DNA of 64,000 nucleotides from NCBI RefSeq assembly GCF_000429785.1, contig NZ_KE386953.1:174996-238995 (forward strand), written 5' to 3'. The position numbers and the translations under genes are program-made. The stretch is from Chitinibacter tainanensis DSM 15459. Lineage in GTDB: Bacteria > Pseudomonadota > Gammaproteobacteria > Burkholderiales > Chitinibacteraceae. Below the pieces are notes generated by a model. It was not told where the DNA came from, made no database searches, and saw only the letters and a program-made list of their open reading frames with translations. Below, one piece after another: positions 43,342-53,333 of this stretch (positions within the stretch are counted from its first letter, which is position 1; every line of letters begins with the position of its first letter).

Positions 43342-43989
43342 ATGCCTTTCGCGCGCGGCCTGCTGTTTGATATGGATGGCACCTTGGTGGATTCCCGCCC
43401 CTGCATTGAAAAGCTCTGGCAGGATTGGGCGGCCGAGCGCGGGGTTGATTACCAGCAGATTGTGCAGGTGATGCACGGCCGGCGCGGCATTGAAACCATT
43501 AGCATTGTGGCGCCCCATCTGGATGCCAACGCCGAAGTAGCCGCCCTGATCGCCAAGGAAATGCGCCAGCTCGAGGGCACAGTGGCCATTGCAGGCGCGG
43601 CGGCATTATTGCAGCAGCTGGCCCCCGAGCAGTGGGCAGTGGTCACCTCGGCCCCGCGCGAGCTGGCACTGGCCAAGCTGGCCTATGCTGGCTTGCCCTT
43701 GCCCAAATACCTGATTGGTGCAGACGATGTCCGCGAGGGCAAGCCGCATCCGGCGCCTTATCAGCACGGCGCGACCCTCTTGGGACTGTCGGCCAGCGAC
43801 TGCATTGCCTTTGAGGACGCCGGCGCGGGTATTGCCAGCGCGCATCATGCGGGGGCAGCCGTCTGCTTAGTTACTGCGGCTGGAGGGTATTGCGATCAAA
43901 GCCTTCATCAATGGACGATTGAAGACTATACCCAGCTGGGTATTACTCAAGAGCATGCTCAGCTACGACTGACATTTGCTGGCGCTTGA
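43342..43989 (+). CDS. HAD-IA family phosphatase, probably sugar-phosphate
   Basis: A 215-residue HAD hydrolase: nucleophile motif GLLFDMDGTLVDSRPCIEKLW, VVTSAPRELALAKL (Thr/Ser motif), the Lys in EGKPHPAPYQHGA, and the acidic CIAFEDAGAGIASAHHAGA. The cap domain (20-90) is the small helical type of beta-phosphoglucomutase and sugar-phosphatase relatives. The substrate is unknown. It is 3 bp after darP. An exact copy of the 49-bp element lies in its last coding part. Confidence 0.82.
   Translation: MPFARGLLFDMDGTLVDSRPCIEKLWQDWAAERGVDYQQIVQVMHGRRGIETISIVAPHLDANAEVAALIAKEMRQLEGTVAIAGAAALLQQLAPEQWAVVTSAPRELALAKLAYAGLPLPKYLIGADDVREGKPHPAPYQHGATLLGLSASDCIAFEDAGAGIASAHHAGAAVCLVTAAGGYCDQSLHQWTIEDYTQLGITQEHAQLRLTFAGA
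43885..43933. repeat. 49-bp GGGTAT-N37-ATACCC element, exact copy, with outer half-site
   Basis: Both hexamers are perfect, inside the 3' coding region of the HAD gene. A further GGGTAT lies 4 bp to the right (43938). GATCAAAGCCTT near the centre is close to an IHF-type site. Confidence 0.6.
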
Positions 43990-44010
43990 TTAATCAAAGC
44001 CCTGATAGAA

Positions 44011-44634
44011 ATGAATGATCTAGCACTTCACCCCAGCGACACTCCAGACCTCTGCACCATTGGCCTCGTGTCGATCTCCGATCGCGCCAGTGGCGGGGTG
44101 TACCCCGACCAAGGCTTGCCAGCCCTGCGCGATTGGCTCGCGCGCGCCATCACGAGCCCGGTGAATTTTATCGAGCGCCTGATCCCTGACGAGCAAGCGC
44201 TGATCGAAGCCACGCTGATTGACTTGGTTGATCAGCAGGGTTGCCAATTGGTACTGACCACCGGCGGGACTGGGCCAGCCAAACGCGACGTGACGCCAGA
44301 AGCTACCCGCGCAGTCATTGAGCGCGAGATGCCGGGCTTTGGCGAGCAAATGCGGCAAATCAGTCTGCAGTTTGTGCCCACTGCGATTTTATCGCGCCAG
44401 CTGGCCGGCATTCGCGGCCAGAGCCTGATTTTAAATTTACCGGGCCAGCCCAAAGCGATTAGCGAAACACTGGCCGGCTTGCAAGATGCCAGCGGTAAAG
44501 TGCTAGTACCCGGCATTTTTGCCGCCGTGCCCTACTGTATTCAATTACTGGATGGCCCGTATATTGAAACCGACCCTGCGGTGGTTGAAGCTTTTCGCCC
44601 CAAAGCTGCCCGCCGCCCGCCTAAGGAAAGCTAA
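44011..44634 (+). CDS. mog: Molybdopterin adenylyltransferase
   Basis: This 207-residue MoaB/Mog-fold enzyme activates molybdopterin with ATP before molybdenum insertion. Motifs are IGLVSISDRASGGVYPDQGLPALRDWL, LVLTTGGTGPAKRDVTPEATRAVIEREMPGFGEQMR (the GGTG loop) and LILNLPGQPKAI. It overlaps the next gene by one base. It belongs with modAB (10 kb away) in molybdenum use. Confidence 0.93.
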   Translation: MNDLALHPSDTPDLCTIGLVSISDRASGGVYPDQGLPALRDWLARAITSPVNFIERLIPDEQALIEATLIDLVDQQGCQLVLTTGGTGPAKRDVTPEATRAVIEREMPGFGEQMRQISLQFVPTAILSRQLAGIRGQSLILNLPGQPKAISETLAGLQDASGKVLVPGIFAAVPYCIQLLDGPYIETDPAVVEAFRPKAARRPPKES

Positions 44635-45302
44635 TGAGTACCCTACCCTGCGTAACCCTTGAAACGGGCCCGAACCCCACCGCCGCCGTAATCTGGCTAC
44701 ATGGGCTCGGCGCCGATGGCAATGATTTTGCCCCGGTGGTACCCGAATTAGGCCTTCCCGAAGGGCTGGCCATCCGCTTTATTTTTCCGCATGCCCCCAC
44801 CATGCCCATCACCTGCAATAACGGTTATGTGATGCGCGCCTGGTATGACATCGTGCATTTTGACCAGATTAGTCGCCAGGCTGACCGCGCCGGTGTGGAG
44901 GCCAGTGTGGGTCATATCCGCGCGCTGATTGCGGAACAAAATGCACAAGGCATAGCGTGCGAGCGCATCGTGCTCGCGGGCTTTTCGCAAGGCGGGGCGA
45001 TTGCCTACACCGCAGGTTTAACCCACCCTGAGGCGCTGGCTGGCATTGTGGCCCTGTCCACCTATCTGCCAACGCCGGAATTACTCACGCCGCAAAGCAT
45101 CGCCGCCAATCTGGCCACGCCGGTGCTGGCCGCACATGGCAGTCATGACCCGGTAGTTGCCCTCACGCTGGGTGAACAAGCACGCGCAGCGGTCACACAA
45201 TTGGGCGTAGACGTCGAATGGCACACCTACCCGATTCAGCATTCGGTATGCCTACCGGAAATTCAGCGGATTGGTGCATTTTTAACCGCTCGGCTGGCCT
45301 GA
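44634..45302 (+). CDS. Carboxylesterase/phospholipase (alpha/beta hydrolase)
   Basis: A 222-residue alpha/beta hydrolase of the dimeric carboxylesterase family: AVIWLHGLGADGNDFAPVVPEL (oxyanion region), nucleophile in IVLAGFSQGGAIAYTAGL (GFSQG), Asp in LAAHGSHDPVVALTLG and His in TYPIQHSVCLPEI. It hydrolyses small carboxylic esters or lysophospholipids in the cytoplasm; the natural substrate is not evident. TAATG overlap with mog. Confidence 0.88.
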   Translation: MSTLPCVTLETGPNPTAAVIWLHGLGADGNDFAPVVPELGLPEGLAIRFIFPHAPTMPITCNNGYVMRAWYDIVHFDQISRQADRAGVEASVGHIRALIAEQNAQGIACERIVLAGFSQGGAIAYTAGLTHPEALAGIVALSTYLPTPELLTPQSIAANLATPVLAAHGSHDPVVALTLGEQARAAVTQLGVDVEWHTYPIQHSVCLPEIQRIGAFLTARLA

Positions 45303-45320
45303 TGGTGGAGTGACATTCGG

Positions 45321-45357
45321 CAATAAAAAACGGCGCTCATTGCGCCGTTTTTTATTG
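45321..45357. terminator. Bidirectional terminator between convergent genes
   Basis: A 16-bp perfect stem (CAATAAAAAACGGCGC/GCGCCGTTTTTTATTG, loop TCATT) with A and T tracts built into the arms, serving both the esterase and the gene at 45381. Confidence 0.95.
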
Positions 45358-45380
45358 CTAACTAGTTCAAGAACCTAAGC

Positions 45381-47093
45381 TTAATTATCCTGCCGCAACA
45401 CATTCACCGCCACCCAGATCCAGTCGACGCCTTTCTCTAGCACCAGGCCCAAACTCACCGAAAATTTCTTATCCCGCGCGCGGATTTGGTAGATTTTATC
45501 CAAACCATAATCTGCCGAATGCATGATCAGCGTATTAACGCTCTTGCCATCAATCTGATGCGGCACATACAGGGCTGTTTTCACATTTGGCAATTCCAGC
45601 CCGCCCGTGAAACCCAGTTCGGTGACGGTCATGTTTTCAATGCGGTCATTTTGCTCGGAATGCATCCCTACCATCACCGGGGTGGTAGTAATAATCTGAA
45701 TCCCGGCGGAAATTTCATCATCGCTTAAGCGCGCAATCCGGCGCAGCACGCCGATTTGCCAGTTTTCGCCTGTATTGAGCCGCAAACCGAGTAATAGATT
45801 GGGGCGAATCCATTCGTTTTCGGAGAAGCGCAGCACGGCACCAAAGCCGCCGTTACTCTCATTATCAATCGCCCAAGTATGCCAATCGTTTTGTTTTTTA
45901 TTCACCGCATACGGATTGCCACCCATAGTTTTTTGCTTGGTGCGGGATGACACAAAACCATACAGGCGCATATCCATGATTTCGTCGTAATCGATCTGCT
46001 CTTTGGCATCCCGGCTTTGGCGCATGAATTTGTCGTTGTCTTCCTTGATAAAGCCACAAATACGATCCAGACCGTAGATCACATCCGCCGCCTTGGTGAC
46101 TTTGGTGCGCTCGCTGCGCTTCACCTGGCTATTGCGCATGCACATGGTCCAGAACACATCCAGGTGCTTCAAGAGTTCGGTCACTGCTGGGCCACGCGCG
46201 TCTGGTCCCAAATCAAGCGAAGCATGACTGGCGCCAGTCATCAGGCGCCCCAAAATCTCTTGCACTTGATTCACCAGCTCATTCAAGCCCCAATAGCGAT
46301 AGGGTTCACCCATTAATTCGGGGTTGAGTTTCTGCGCGCCATGCGGCTCTTGCAAATTGACACAGAAATGATGCCGCTCGATCACATATTTACGTGAAAT
46401 CTGGATTAGTTTGGACCATTTCTCCAGCCACTGATCAACGAGATCGAGTTGGCGAACAGAGAGATTATTATTCGCCAAGGTATTGAGCATCAGCATCTGG
46501 ATATATTCATCGGCACAGGATGAGACTTCATTGCCATCCGATGGGTACACCGCAAATGGATTGCTATCAAACCCGCCAATTTCCGACAGACGATAAAGCT
46601 GATGGGCACTGGTCCAGAGCTTGGGCGGCACTTTTTCAAAGCGGAAGTAGTGCCATTTGGCCTGAATGGCCAGATAACGCAGACTGCGAGCCAAAACCAG
46701 CGGCATCAGTGGCGCGAACTGTGCCTGCAAGGCTTCATTCGATTCGGCTTGGACAAAACGCTGGTAGGCCGCCACCATGTCCTGCGCATAAGAAACGATG
46801 TCTTTCCAGAGTTTTTGCTCAATCTCTTTGGACATGCGTGGATTCGCAATGTACTGGTAGCGCACGGCATCGTAAGCTTCCTGCACATGCTCATCGATCA
46901 GCATCAAGGCTTGCAGACTATCGAGCGAGGGCGGCTGATTGCCCGCAATAAAATCACTGACAATCCCGTGCACGCGCGAGCTGCGGGTGGCCGGATCGAC
47001 CAGATCCAGATTCTTGCACCACTGTGAGGCCATTTTGACATTGGCCAGCGGTGATTTATCTTTGGCAAATAGTGCAGTAATCCGATCAAGCAT
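45381..47093 (-). CDS. Large conserved hypothetical protein, possible PilZ-like C-terminus
   Basis: A 570-residue cytoplasmic protein without signal peptide or membrane helix. The first 340 residues are helical (ALMLIDEHVQEAYDAVRYQYIANPRMSKEIEQKLWKDIVSYAQDMVAAYQRFV). The C-terminal 200 look beta-rich (WAIDNESNGGFGAVLRFSENEWIRPNLLLGLRLNTGENWQIGVLRRIARLSDDEI), which has the spacing of a PilZ-type barrel, though the usual RxxxR motif is not clear. I believe related proteins occur in other betaproteobacteria, but no function is known to me. It lies downstream of a small SpoIIAA-like gene. Confidence 0.7.
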   Translation of the reverse strand: MLDRITALFAKDKSPLANVKMASQWCKNLDLVDPATRSSRVHGIVSDFIAGNQPPSLDSLQALMLIDEHVQEAYDAVRYQYIANPRMSKEIEQKLWKDIVSYAQDMVAAYQRFVQAESNEALQAQFAPLMPLVLARSLRYLAIQAKWHYFRFEKVPPKLWTSAHQLYRLSEIGGFDSNPFAVYPSDGNEVSSCADEYIQMLMLNTLANNNLSVRQLDLVDQWLEKWSKLIQISRKYVIERHHFCVNLQEPHGAQKLNPELMGEPYRYWGLNELVNQVQEILGRLMTGASHASLDLGPDARGPAVTELLKHLDVFWTMCMRNSQVKRSERTKVTKAADVIYGLDRICGFIKEDNDKFMRQSRDAKEQIDYDEIMDMRLYGFVSSRTKQKTMGGNPYAVNKKQNDWHTWAIDNESNGGFGAVLRFSENEWIRPNLLLGLRLNTGENWQIGVLRRIARLSDDEISAGIQIITTTPVMVGMHSEQNDRIENMTVTELGFTGGLELPNVKTALYVPHQIDGKSVNTLIMHSADYGLDKIYQIRARDKKFSVSLGLVLEKGVDWIWVAVNVLRQDN

Positions 47094-47120
47094 GCTTCAT
47101 CCAGCCTGTTGTTATTGTAG

Positions 47121-47486
47121 TCATCCAACCATTTCTGCCGTGGGCTCGGTCAGCCAAGCAATCGCCCCGTCAAGGGTATCAAATACCATCACATTCGCAT
47201 CGCTCAGGGCGCGATTGATCCAGACTGACCAGACAATCCACTGATCATGTGTGACGATACCGACTTTTTCGAAATCTTGCTTGTGCTTGATGCTGAAATC
47301 AAGTTCTTCAAGCGCCATATCCAACGTATAGCCAGTCATTTCGCTTAAATCGAACAATAAACGGCTGGGACCATGAAAACGAATGTCATACAAGACATTC
47401 TCTTCAAACTCTCGATAATCCTGCAGGGTGAAATCACCAAAAATCACCACATGAATATACTGGCTTTCGTGTGAAATACTGATCAT
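47121..47486 (-). CDS. SpoIIAA/STAS-like small protein
   Basis: A 121-residue protein with the alternating pattern of the SpoIIAA-like/STAS fold: IHVVIFGDFTLQDYREFEENVLYDIRFHGPSRLLFDLSEMTGYTLDMALEELDF. The conserved phospho-Ser of classical anti-anti-sigma factors is not evident. The start at 47486 follows GGGAGG; a longer frame to 47564 lacks homology. It lies 27 bp before the large hypothetical gene and may act with it. Confidence 0.7.
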   Translation of the reverse strand: MISISHESQYIHVVIFGDFTLQDYREFEENVLYDIRFHGPSRLLFDLSEMTGYTLDMALEELDFSIKHKQDFEKVGIVTHDQWIVWSVWINRALSDANVMVFDTLDGAIAWLTEPTAEMVG

Positions 47487-47638
47487 AAGGCCTCCCCGCG
47501 CGCACTGACGCGCCTGCTTTCTGTCAACATAGTGTGAAACCCGCCTTTTTGCTGATTTCTCCACCGGCTGTTAGACCGAAACACCTCACCATTCGTTGCA
47601 GCTTCGTGAAGAAGTCCCCCACGCAACATACCCATTGC

Positions 47639-47687
47639 GGGTATATATACCAGAGCGTTTATTGATCTAATAATGCGGGATATACCC
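47639..47687. repeat. 49-bp GGGTAT-N37-ATACCC element, exact copy, with outer half-site
   Basis: Both hexamers are perfect, with a further perfect ATACCC 5 bp to the left (47628). The element lies immediately after recO and its last base touches the recO stop codon. ATTGATC near the centre. Confidence 0.65.
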
Positions 47688-48421
47688 TAGATACGCTGCA
47701 AATCGATCAACAGTTGCCGAGTATGCAAGGGCCGCTCGCCTAGCACATGCGCCAATGATTGCCGCATCCACAGCTTGGCCCAAGGCTTGAGCGCTTCATC
47801 TTGCCAATCATCGCGCGCAAAGGCATGGATCAAGTGGCTCGGACAGCCCTCTGTCGCAGTACTGGCTACAAAGCCCTGCTGCGGCACGAAGTGGTAATAG
47901 CCCTCCGCAGCAAAAGCCTCACCACTGTCAGCCTGCACATGCCAAGCGGGACTTAAGCCTAATTCTTGCAGTAATTGCCGCTCAAACCGGCGCAAAATCG
48001 GCTCCACATCGGGGGCACTTTGCTGTTGTAAGCGCGCCAATGCCTTGATGGCATCAAAATAAGCCACAAACAGCGCCGGATGCGGCTCGTCCCGCACCAG
48101 GAGCTGTTGCAGTAATTCATTGAGGTAAAAGCCGCACAGCAATGGCAAGCCGCTCAGCTGCGGCAAGCCCGGCTGCCAATCCGCAGCGTGCAGGGTTTTG
48201 ACTTCCCCGGCGCCAAACCAGGACAACAGCAGCGGCTGAAAACCCAGTAACACACTGCGCACTTGCGACCCGGGGCGTTGCACTCCACGAGCATAAATAG
48301 TCAGCCGGCCATGATCGCGGGTGAACACATCCAGTAAGCGGCTGGTTTCCCGATAGGGATGCTGGTGCAGCACAAAGGCCGGCTGCGCATTGATTTTCTG
48401 TTTGGGCGTACTGCGCGCCAT
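47687..48421 (-). CDS. recO: DNA repair protein RecO
   Basis: A 244-residue recombination mediator that loads RecA with RecR. The N-terminal OB fold is recognisable (PAFVLHQHPYRETSRLLDVFTRDHGRLTIYARGVQRPGSQVRSVLLGFQPLLLSW), followed by the helical core (LPLLCGFYLNELLQQLL...HPALFVAYFDAIKAL). The zinc site Cys residues of some RecO proteins are not conserved here. It follows era by 3 bp and ends the lepA-to-recO block. Confidence 0.93.
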   Translation of the reverse strand: MARSTPKQKINAQPAFVLHQHPYRETSRLLDVFTRDHGRLTIYARGVQRPGSQVRSVLLGFQPLLLSWFGAGEVKTLHAADWQPGLPQLSGLPLLCGFYLNELLQQLLVRDEPHPALFVAYFDAIKALARLQQQSAPDVEPILRRFERQLLQELGLSPAWHVQADSGEAFAAEGYYHFVPQQGFVASTATEGCPSHLIHAFARDDWQDEALKPWAKLWMRQSLAHVLGERPLHTRQLLIDLQRI

Positions 48422-48424
48422 GCC

Positions 48425-49366
48425 TTATTCGTAGCCGAGTTGCCGTACCAAGCGGGTGTCATCCGCCCAACCGCTCTTCACTTTCACAAACACCTGCAGG
48501 AAGACCTTGGCATCAAACAGCTGCTCCATATCCACCCGTGCTTCGGTGGCGATGCGCTTGAGTTTTTCGCCATTTTTCCCGATCAGGATGGCCTTCTGGT
48601 TTTCACGCTCGACCATTATGGCGGCATAAATCCGGCGCAGCTCGCTACCGTCTTTGCGAATTTCATCGTCAAACTTTTCAATTTCTACCGCCATCACATA
48701 GGGCAATTCTTCGCCCATCAAGCGGAAGATCTTTTCACGAATCAATTCGGCGGCCAGAAAACGCTCATTCCGATCAGTGAGGTGCTCAGCCGAGAACATC
48801 GGCACCGACTCCGGCAACAGCGGCAAAATCGCATCCAGCAGCACATCAAGCTTTTGATTTTTCTTCGCAGCCACCGGCACGATGGCGCTAAATTCAAACT
48901 GGGCCGCCACTTGCTCCATGAAGGGCAGCAAACGTGCAGGATCGGCCAATAAATCGACTTTATTGATGACCAGAATCACCGGGCGATCTTTGGGCAAGAG
49001 TTTCAGTACCGCTTCGTCGGCCGGGCCATAACGGCCCGCTTCAACCACAAACAAAATCGCATCCACATCAGCAAGCGTGGTGGTCACACTGCGATTCATG
49101 GCTTGATTCAGTGCATTGCGATACTTAGTTTGAAAGCCTGGGGTATCCACAAAAACAAACTGAGCGTCTTCGCGGGTTAGAACGCCATTAATCCGATGGC
49201 GGGTTGTCTGGGCTTTACGCGAGGTGATACTGAGCTTCTGCCCAATCAAATGGTTCATCAACGTGGATTTTCCGACGTTGGGCTGGCCCACAATCGCCAC
49301 AAACCCACAGCGATAATCGTCGGCTACAGTCGGGGTCAGCAGGTCATTAAGTTCAAGTTCTTTCAT
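48425..49366 (-). CDS. era: GTPase Era
   Basis: This 313-residue essential GTPase helps assemble the 30S ribosomal subunit. The G motifs are [38 protein letters not shown] and NKVDLL; the C-terminal KH domain is [21 protein letters not shown]...[27 protein letters not shown]. The start at 49366 overlaps the rnc stop by 4 bp. Upstream in-frame sequence belongs to rnc and is not part of Era. Confidence 0.97.
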   Translation of the reverse strand: MKELELNDLLTPTVADDYRCGFVAIVGQPNVGKSTLMNHLIGQKLSITSRKAQTTRHRINGVLTREDAQFVFVDTPGFQTKYRNALNQAMNRSVTTTLADVDAILFVVEAGRYGPADEAVLKLLPKDRPVILVINKVDLLADPARLLPFMEQVAAQFEFSAIVPVAAKKNQKLDVLLDAILPLLPESVPMFSAEHLTDRNERFLAAELIREKIFRLMGEELPYVMAVEIEKFDDEIRKDGSELRRIYAAIMVERENQKAILIGKNGEKLKRIATEARVDMEQLFDAKVFLQVFVKVKSGWADDTRLVRQLGYE

Positions 49367-50073
49367 TTGCGGACCACCTTTTTGCCCGGGTGCTGCTCGC
49401 GCAGCAGATGTAATAATTTGCCAGCGGCTTCTTGTTCGGCCGCACGCCGGCTTGCGCCCTCTGCCCGTGTGGCAGTTTTTAACTCGACACAAGTGCAGGC
49501 TACTTCAAAAATCTGGTCGGGTGATTCACCCACTTGGCGAATCACTTCATATTGCGGCAAGGCCAACTTGCGCGCTTGCAGCCATTCTTGCAATGCGGTT
49601 TTGGCATCTTTCATGGCACTAGTCGGATCAACCGCCGCGATCCGCGCTGCAAATAACTGCGTGACCACGCGCTCAACTTCAGTAAAACCACCATCCAGCC
49701 AGATGGCGCCCAGCACCGCTTCAAGTGCATCGGCCAGAATACTAGGGCGGCGATGGCCACCACTTTTGAGTTCGCCCTCTCCCAGCCACAGATAATCGCC
49801 AAGCTGCAGCTCATTGGCGATCACCGCCAATGAATCTTGCCGCACAAAATGCGCGCGCACCCGTGACAAATCGCCTTCACTGAATTGTGGAAAAGCAAAA
49901 AACAGCTGCCGGGCCACCAGCGAATTGAGAATACCATCACCCACAAACTCCAGACGTTCGTTGTGCGTGCTGGAGAAGGAACGATGGGTCAGTGCCTGCT
50001 TTAATAACTTAGGCTCAGAAAAAACATAACCGAGCGCCTGTTGCAGGCGCTCGGCAGGAAGTACAACCGCCAA
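49363..50073 (-). CDS. rnc: Ribonuclease III
   Basis: A 236-residue double-strand-specific endoribonuclease that matures rRNA. The signature is [39 protein letters not shown], with catalytic acidic residues in ERLEFVGD and in [15 protein letters not shown]. The C-terminal dsRBD is [36 protein letters not shown]. The start codon is TTG at 50073, with AAGGA 8 bp upstream; no ATG is available. Confidence 0.96.
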   Translation of the reverse strand: MAVVLPAERLQQALGYVFSEPKLLKQALTHRSFSSTHNERLEFVGDGILNSLVARQLFFAFPQFSEGDLSRVRAHFVRQDSLAVIANELQLGDYLWLGEGELKSGGHRRPSILADALEAVLGAIWLDGGFTEVERVVTQLFAARIAAVDPTSAMKDAKTALQEWLQARKLALPQYEVIRQVGESPDQIFEVACTCVELKTATRAEGASRRAAEQEAAGKLLHLLREQHPGKKVVRK

Positions 50074-50095
50074 AATATATCCTTACTATCTAGGA

Positions 50096-50461
50096 TTAGG
50101 GTGCAGCAGCACCAGAACTTTGCTCCACTTGAAACTGGAACAGAAAACTCACATTTGCCACCAGCGGCACTACTTTCTCATAGTCGGCACGGATAATGGT
50201 GCTACCACCCACCTGCGTAATCGCCAGATCGTCCCCACTAACAGCCTTTATCTCACTAATTTGAGCGTGGCGAGAAAACGCTTCGCGCAATGCTGCGGGG
50301 GTAGAGCCCGCATTTTGTTTCACGATCGCTGTTATCGCCTGCTTGATATTGAAATATTCAATATATGCGGGTGCCACCCTAAACGCCGTAATCATCGCCA
50401 TCGCCACGACCATGGCCACAATAATAAATCCAAAAAAAGACAATCCACGCTGCTTATGCAT
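50096..50461 (-). CDS. DUF4845 membrane protein
   Basis: A 121-residue protein with one N-terminal transmembrane helix (GLSFFGFIIVAMVVAMAMITAFRVAPAYIEYF) and a small periplasmic domain. It is the DUF4845 family, found between lepB and rnc in many betaproteobacteria and gammaproteobacteria. Its function is unknown; the fixed place behind signal peptidase suggests a link to protein export or processing. It is 13 bp after lepB. Confidence 0.85.
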   Translation of the reverse strand: MHKQRGLSFFGFIIVAMVVAMAMITAFRVAPAYIEYFNIKQAITAIVKQNAGSTPAALREAFSRHAQISEIKAVSGDDLAITQVGGSTIIRADYEKVVPLVANVSFLFQFQVEQSSGAAAP

Positions 50462-50474
50462 CCTGATCTCCCTC

Positions 50475-51434
50475 TTATTTAATCAGCGAACCAATCCGAT
50501 TCAGATGCCCGAAGTTCATCCAGATCAGGAAAGCCTTACCGACGATGTATTTGTCATCCACAAAGCCCCAATAACGGCTATCTGCACTGTGATCCCGATT
50601 ATCACCCATAGCGAAATACTGCCCCGCGGGTACTTTGCAGGTAAATCCGCTCTCATCATAGCGGCAATTTTCGCGCCCAGGGAAATCAGCCACTTCGCTC
50701 AGGCTCAGCACCGGTGCTTCAGGCATATTTAAAGTAGCGTACACGTGTTCACCTAATTTTTCAGTGAACTGCGCGTTTTTGATCTGATAAACGCCCTGCT
50801 CAACATAGGTGTGTTCACCCACACTGTCGGTCGGCACGGCCACGCCATTTACAGTCAATTTTTTATTGCGATATTCGATGGTGTCACCCGGCAAACCAAT
50901 GACCCGTTTAATATAGTTCACGCTAGGGTTGACTGGATAATTAAACACCATCACATCGCCATGCTGCGGAGTGCCCACAGGCACAACGACGGAATTAGTA
51001 ACCGGCAGGCGCAGGCCATAAGCGTATTTATTCACCAGGATAAAGTCGCCGACAATCAGACCAGGGCGCATCGATGAAGATGGAATCTGGAATGGCTCGA
51101 TTAAGAACGAGCGCAGCAAAAACACCACCAAGATCACCGGAAAAAACCCACGGCCATACTCAACCCAGTCTTCCACCTGAGCATCGCCGCGTTTCTTTTG
51201 CAGCACAAATTTATCCAGCGCCCACACAACGCCGGTAATCAGCACAAACAACAGCATCGCCGTGGAAATCGACAAAAACTGCACCATCAGCACAAACAAG
51301 CCCACCACCAAGGCGAGGTAACCATACTGCACCAATTGTGGCGGCTCCTTGCCTTTGCGCTCATGCTTGGCGCCAGCCCCGATCAGTACCGGGCCCAAAA
51401 TCAACAGCGCTACCCCTAGCAACAGCCAGTTCAT
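50475..51434 (-). CDS. lepB: Signal peptidase I
   Basis: This 319-residue inner-membrane serine protease removes signal peptides. Two N-terminal transmembrane segments (MNWLLLGVALLILGPVLIGAG; YLALVVGLFVLMVQFLSISTAMLLFVLITGVVWAL) precede the catalytic region. The Ser is in FLIEPFQIPSSSMRPGL and the Lys in VNYIKRVIGLPGDTIEYRNKKL. Box E is AMGDNRDHSADSRYWGFV. It sits between lepA and the DUF4845 gene. Confidence 0.96.
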   Translation of the reverse strand: MNWLLLGVALLILGPVLIGAGAKHERKGKEPPQLVQYGYLALVVGLFVLMVQFLSISTAMLLFVLITGVVWALDKFVLQKKRGDAQVEDWVEYGRGFFPVILVVFLLRSFLIEPFQIPSSSMRPGLIVGDFILVNKYAYGLRLPVTNSVVVPVGTPQHGDVMVFNYPVNPSVNYIKRVIGLPGDTIEYRNKKLTVNGVAVPTDSVGEHTYVEQGVYQIKNAQFTEKLGEHVYATLNMPEAPVLSLSEVADFPGRENCRYDESGFTCKVPAGQYFAMGDNRDHSADSRYWGFVDDKYIVGKAFLIWMNFGHLNRIGSLIK

Positions 51435-51455
51435 GCTTTACCCCAACCGATGATG

Positions 51456-53249
51456 TTATTTGTCTGACACTTGCAAAATGGCCAGGAAGGCTTCTTGTGG
51501 AATCTCCACATTGCCCACCTGCTTCATGCGTTTTTTACCTGCTTTTTGTTTTTCCAGCAGTTTGCGTTTCCGGGTGATATCGCCACCATAACACTTGGCC
51601 AAGACGTCTTTACGCATGGCCTTCACCGTTTCGCGGGCAATAATCTGGCTACCGATTGCGGCTTGTACCGCAATATCAAACATTTGCCGCGGGATCAGCT
51701 CACGCATTTTGGCGATCAGCTCGCGACCACGGTAAACGCTATTAGCCCGGTGTACGATCAAGCTCAAGGCATCCACTCGCTCGCCATTCACCAGCACATC
51801 CAGCTTCACCAAGTCACCGGTACGGAATTCTTTAAACTCGTAATCCAGTGAGGCATAGCCACGCGATACCGACTTGAGCTTATCGAAGAAATCCATCACC
51901 ACTTCGGCCATCGGCAAATCGTAGGTCAACATCACCTGCCGACCCAGATACTGCATATTCACTTGCGCACCACGCTTTTGATTACACAGCGTCATCACAG
52001 GGCCCACGTAATCTTGCGGTACCAGAATGGTGGCGGTGATGATCGGCTCACGTACTTCGTCGTATTTTGATGGATCAGGCAGTTTGGAAGGGTTTTCGAT
52101 CTGCACCACTTCGCCGTTGCGCAGCACCAGCTCATAGACCACCGTCGGTGCGGTGGTGATGAGATCCATATCAAACTCGCGCTCTAGGCGCTCCTGCACG
52201 ATTTCCAGGTGCAATAAGCCCAAGAAACCACAACGGAAACCAAAACCCAGCGCGGAAGACACTTCCGGCTCGAAATGCAGCGATGCATCATTGAGCTGCA
52301 GTTTTTCCAAACTATCGCGCAGCTTTTCATAATCATGGCTTTCTACCGGATACAAGCCGGCAAATACCTGCGATTTCACATCTTTAAAGCCAGGCAGCGG
52401 CTCGGCGGCAGGCTCTTTGGCACTGGTGATGGTATCGCCCACCTTGGCACTGGCCAGCTCTTTTATCCCGGCGATCACAAAGCCCACTTCACCCGCGCGC
52501 AAGACTTCACGCTGCACCGATTTAGGGGTAAACACCCCAACCTGTTCGCACAGATGCTGGGCTTTTGACGACATAAACAGAATCTTGTCTTTCGGGCGCA
52601 GCTCGCCATCCACCACCCGCACCAGCATGATGACGCCCACATAGTTATCAAACCATGAGTCGATAATCAACGCTTTCAGCGGGCCGTCTGGATTACCTTT
52701 CGGGGGGGGTATCTTGGTGACCACCTCTTCCAGAATGTCTTCGATGCCAATACCCGACTTCGCCGAAGCATGCACGGCACCGGTGGACTCAATCCCGATA
52801 ATGTCTTCGATTTCTTGCGCCACCCGCTCCGGCTCAGCCGCAGGCAGATCGATTTTATTAAGTACCGGGCGCACTTCTACGCCTTGCTCGATGGCCGTGT
52901 AGCAATTGGCGACGGTTTGGGCTTCCACCCCTTGCGAAGCATCCACCACCAGCAGTGCGCCCTCGCAGGCAGCGAGCGAGCGACTCACTTCATAGCTGAA
53001 ATCCACATGCCCCGGGGTATCGATCAGATTCAGGTTGTAGACTTTGCCATCACGCGCCTTGTAATTGAGCGCAGCGGTTTGCGCCTTGATGGTAATTCCG
53101 CGCTCTTTCTCGATATCCATCGAGTCGAGCACTTGCTCACTCATCTCGCGCATCTCTAGGCCACCGCAAAATTGAATAAAGCGGTCAGCCAAGGTGCTCT
53201 TGCCGTGGTCAATGTGGGCAATGATAGAAAAATTACGAATATGATCCAT
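51456..53249 (-). CDS. lepA: Elongation factor 4 (LepA)
   Basis: This 597-residue translational GTPase back-translocates stalled ribosomes. G motifs are [51 protein letters not shown] and [10 protein letters not shown]. The LepA-specific C-terminus ends [20 protein letters not shown]. The ATG at 53249 gives the standard [16 protein letters not shown] start. One exact copy of the 49-bp element lies within a conserved part of the coding sequence (52707-52755), without any insertion in the protein. Confidence 0.97.
   Translation of the reverse strand: MDHIRNFSIIAHIDHGKSTLADRFIQFCGGLEMREMSEQVLDSMDIEKERGITIKAQTAALNYKARDGKVYNLNLIDTPGHVDFSYEVSRSLAACEGALLVVDASQGVEAQTVANCYTAIEQGVEVRPVLNKIDLPAAEPERVAQEIEDIIGIESTGAVHASAKSGIGIEDILEEVVTKIPPPKGNPDGPLKALIIDSWFDNYVGVIMLVRVVDGELRPKDKILFMSSKAQHLCEQVGVFTPKSVQREVLRAGEVGFVIAGIKELASAKVGDTITSAKEPAAEPLPGFKDVKSQVFAGLYPVESHDYEKLRDSLEKLQLNDASLHFEPEVSSALGFGFRCGFLGLLHLEIVQERLEREFDMDLITTAPTVVYELVLRNGEVVQIENPSKLPDPSKYDEVREPIITATILVPQDYVGPVMTLCNQKRGAQVNMQYLGRQVMLTYDLPMAEVVMDFFDKLKSVSRGYASLDYEFKEFRTGDLVKLDVLVNGERVDALSLIVHRANSVYRGRELIAKMRELIPRQMFDIAVQAAIGSQIIARETVKAMRKDVLAKCYGGDITRKRKLLEKQKAGKKRMKQVGNVEIPQEAFLAILQVSDK
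52707..52755. repeat. 49-bp GGGTAT-N37-ATACCC element, exact copy inside lepA
   Basis: Both hexamers are perfect. On the coding strand the element covers the codons for [16 protein letters not shown], a conserved stretch with no insertion relative to other LepA proteins. The ATACCC end uses the unusual Ile codon ATA. The pattern here is therefore overlaid on coding DNA, not an inserted sequence. Confidence 0.5.
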
Positions 53250-53289
53250 GTGTCCAGCCAATTGTGTTTCAGGGCAATTCTATAAAAAA

Positions 53290-53312
53290 TCGGGCACGTT
53301 ACGCGTGCCCGA
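53290..53312 (-). terminator. Terminator of the rpoE-degQ-glutaredoxin operon
   Basis: TCGGGCACG pairs with CGTGCCCGA (loop TTACG). On the minus strand it is followed by six T's, just after the glutaredoxin-like gene and before lepA. Confidence 0.9.
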
Positions 53313-53333
53313 GAATTGCGTTGGTGCGCGATT

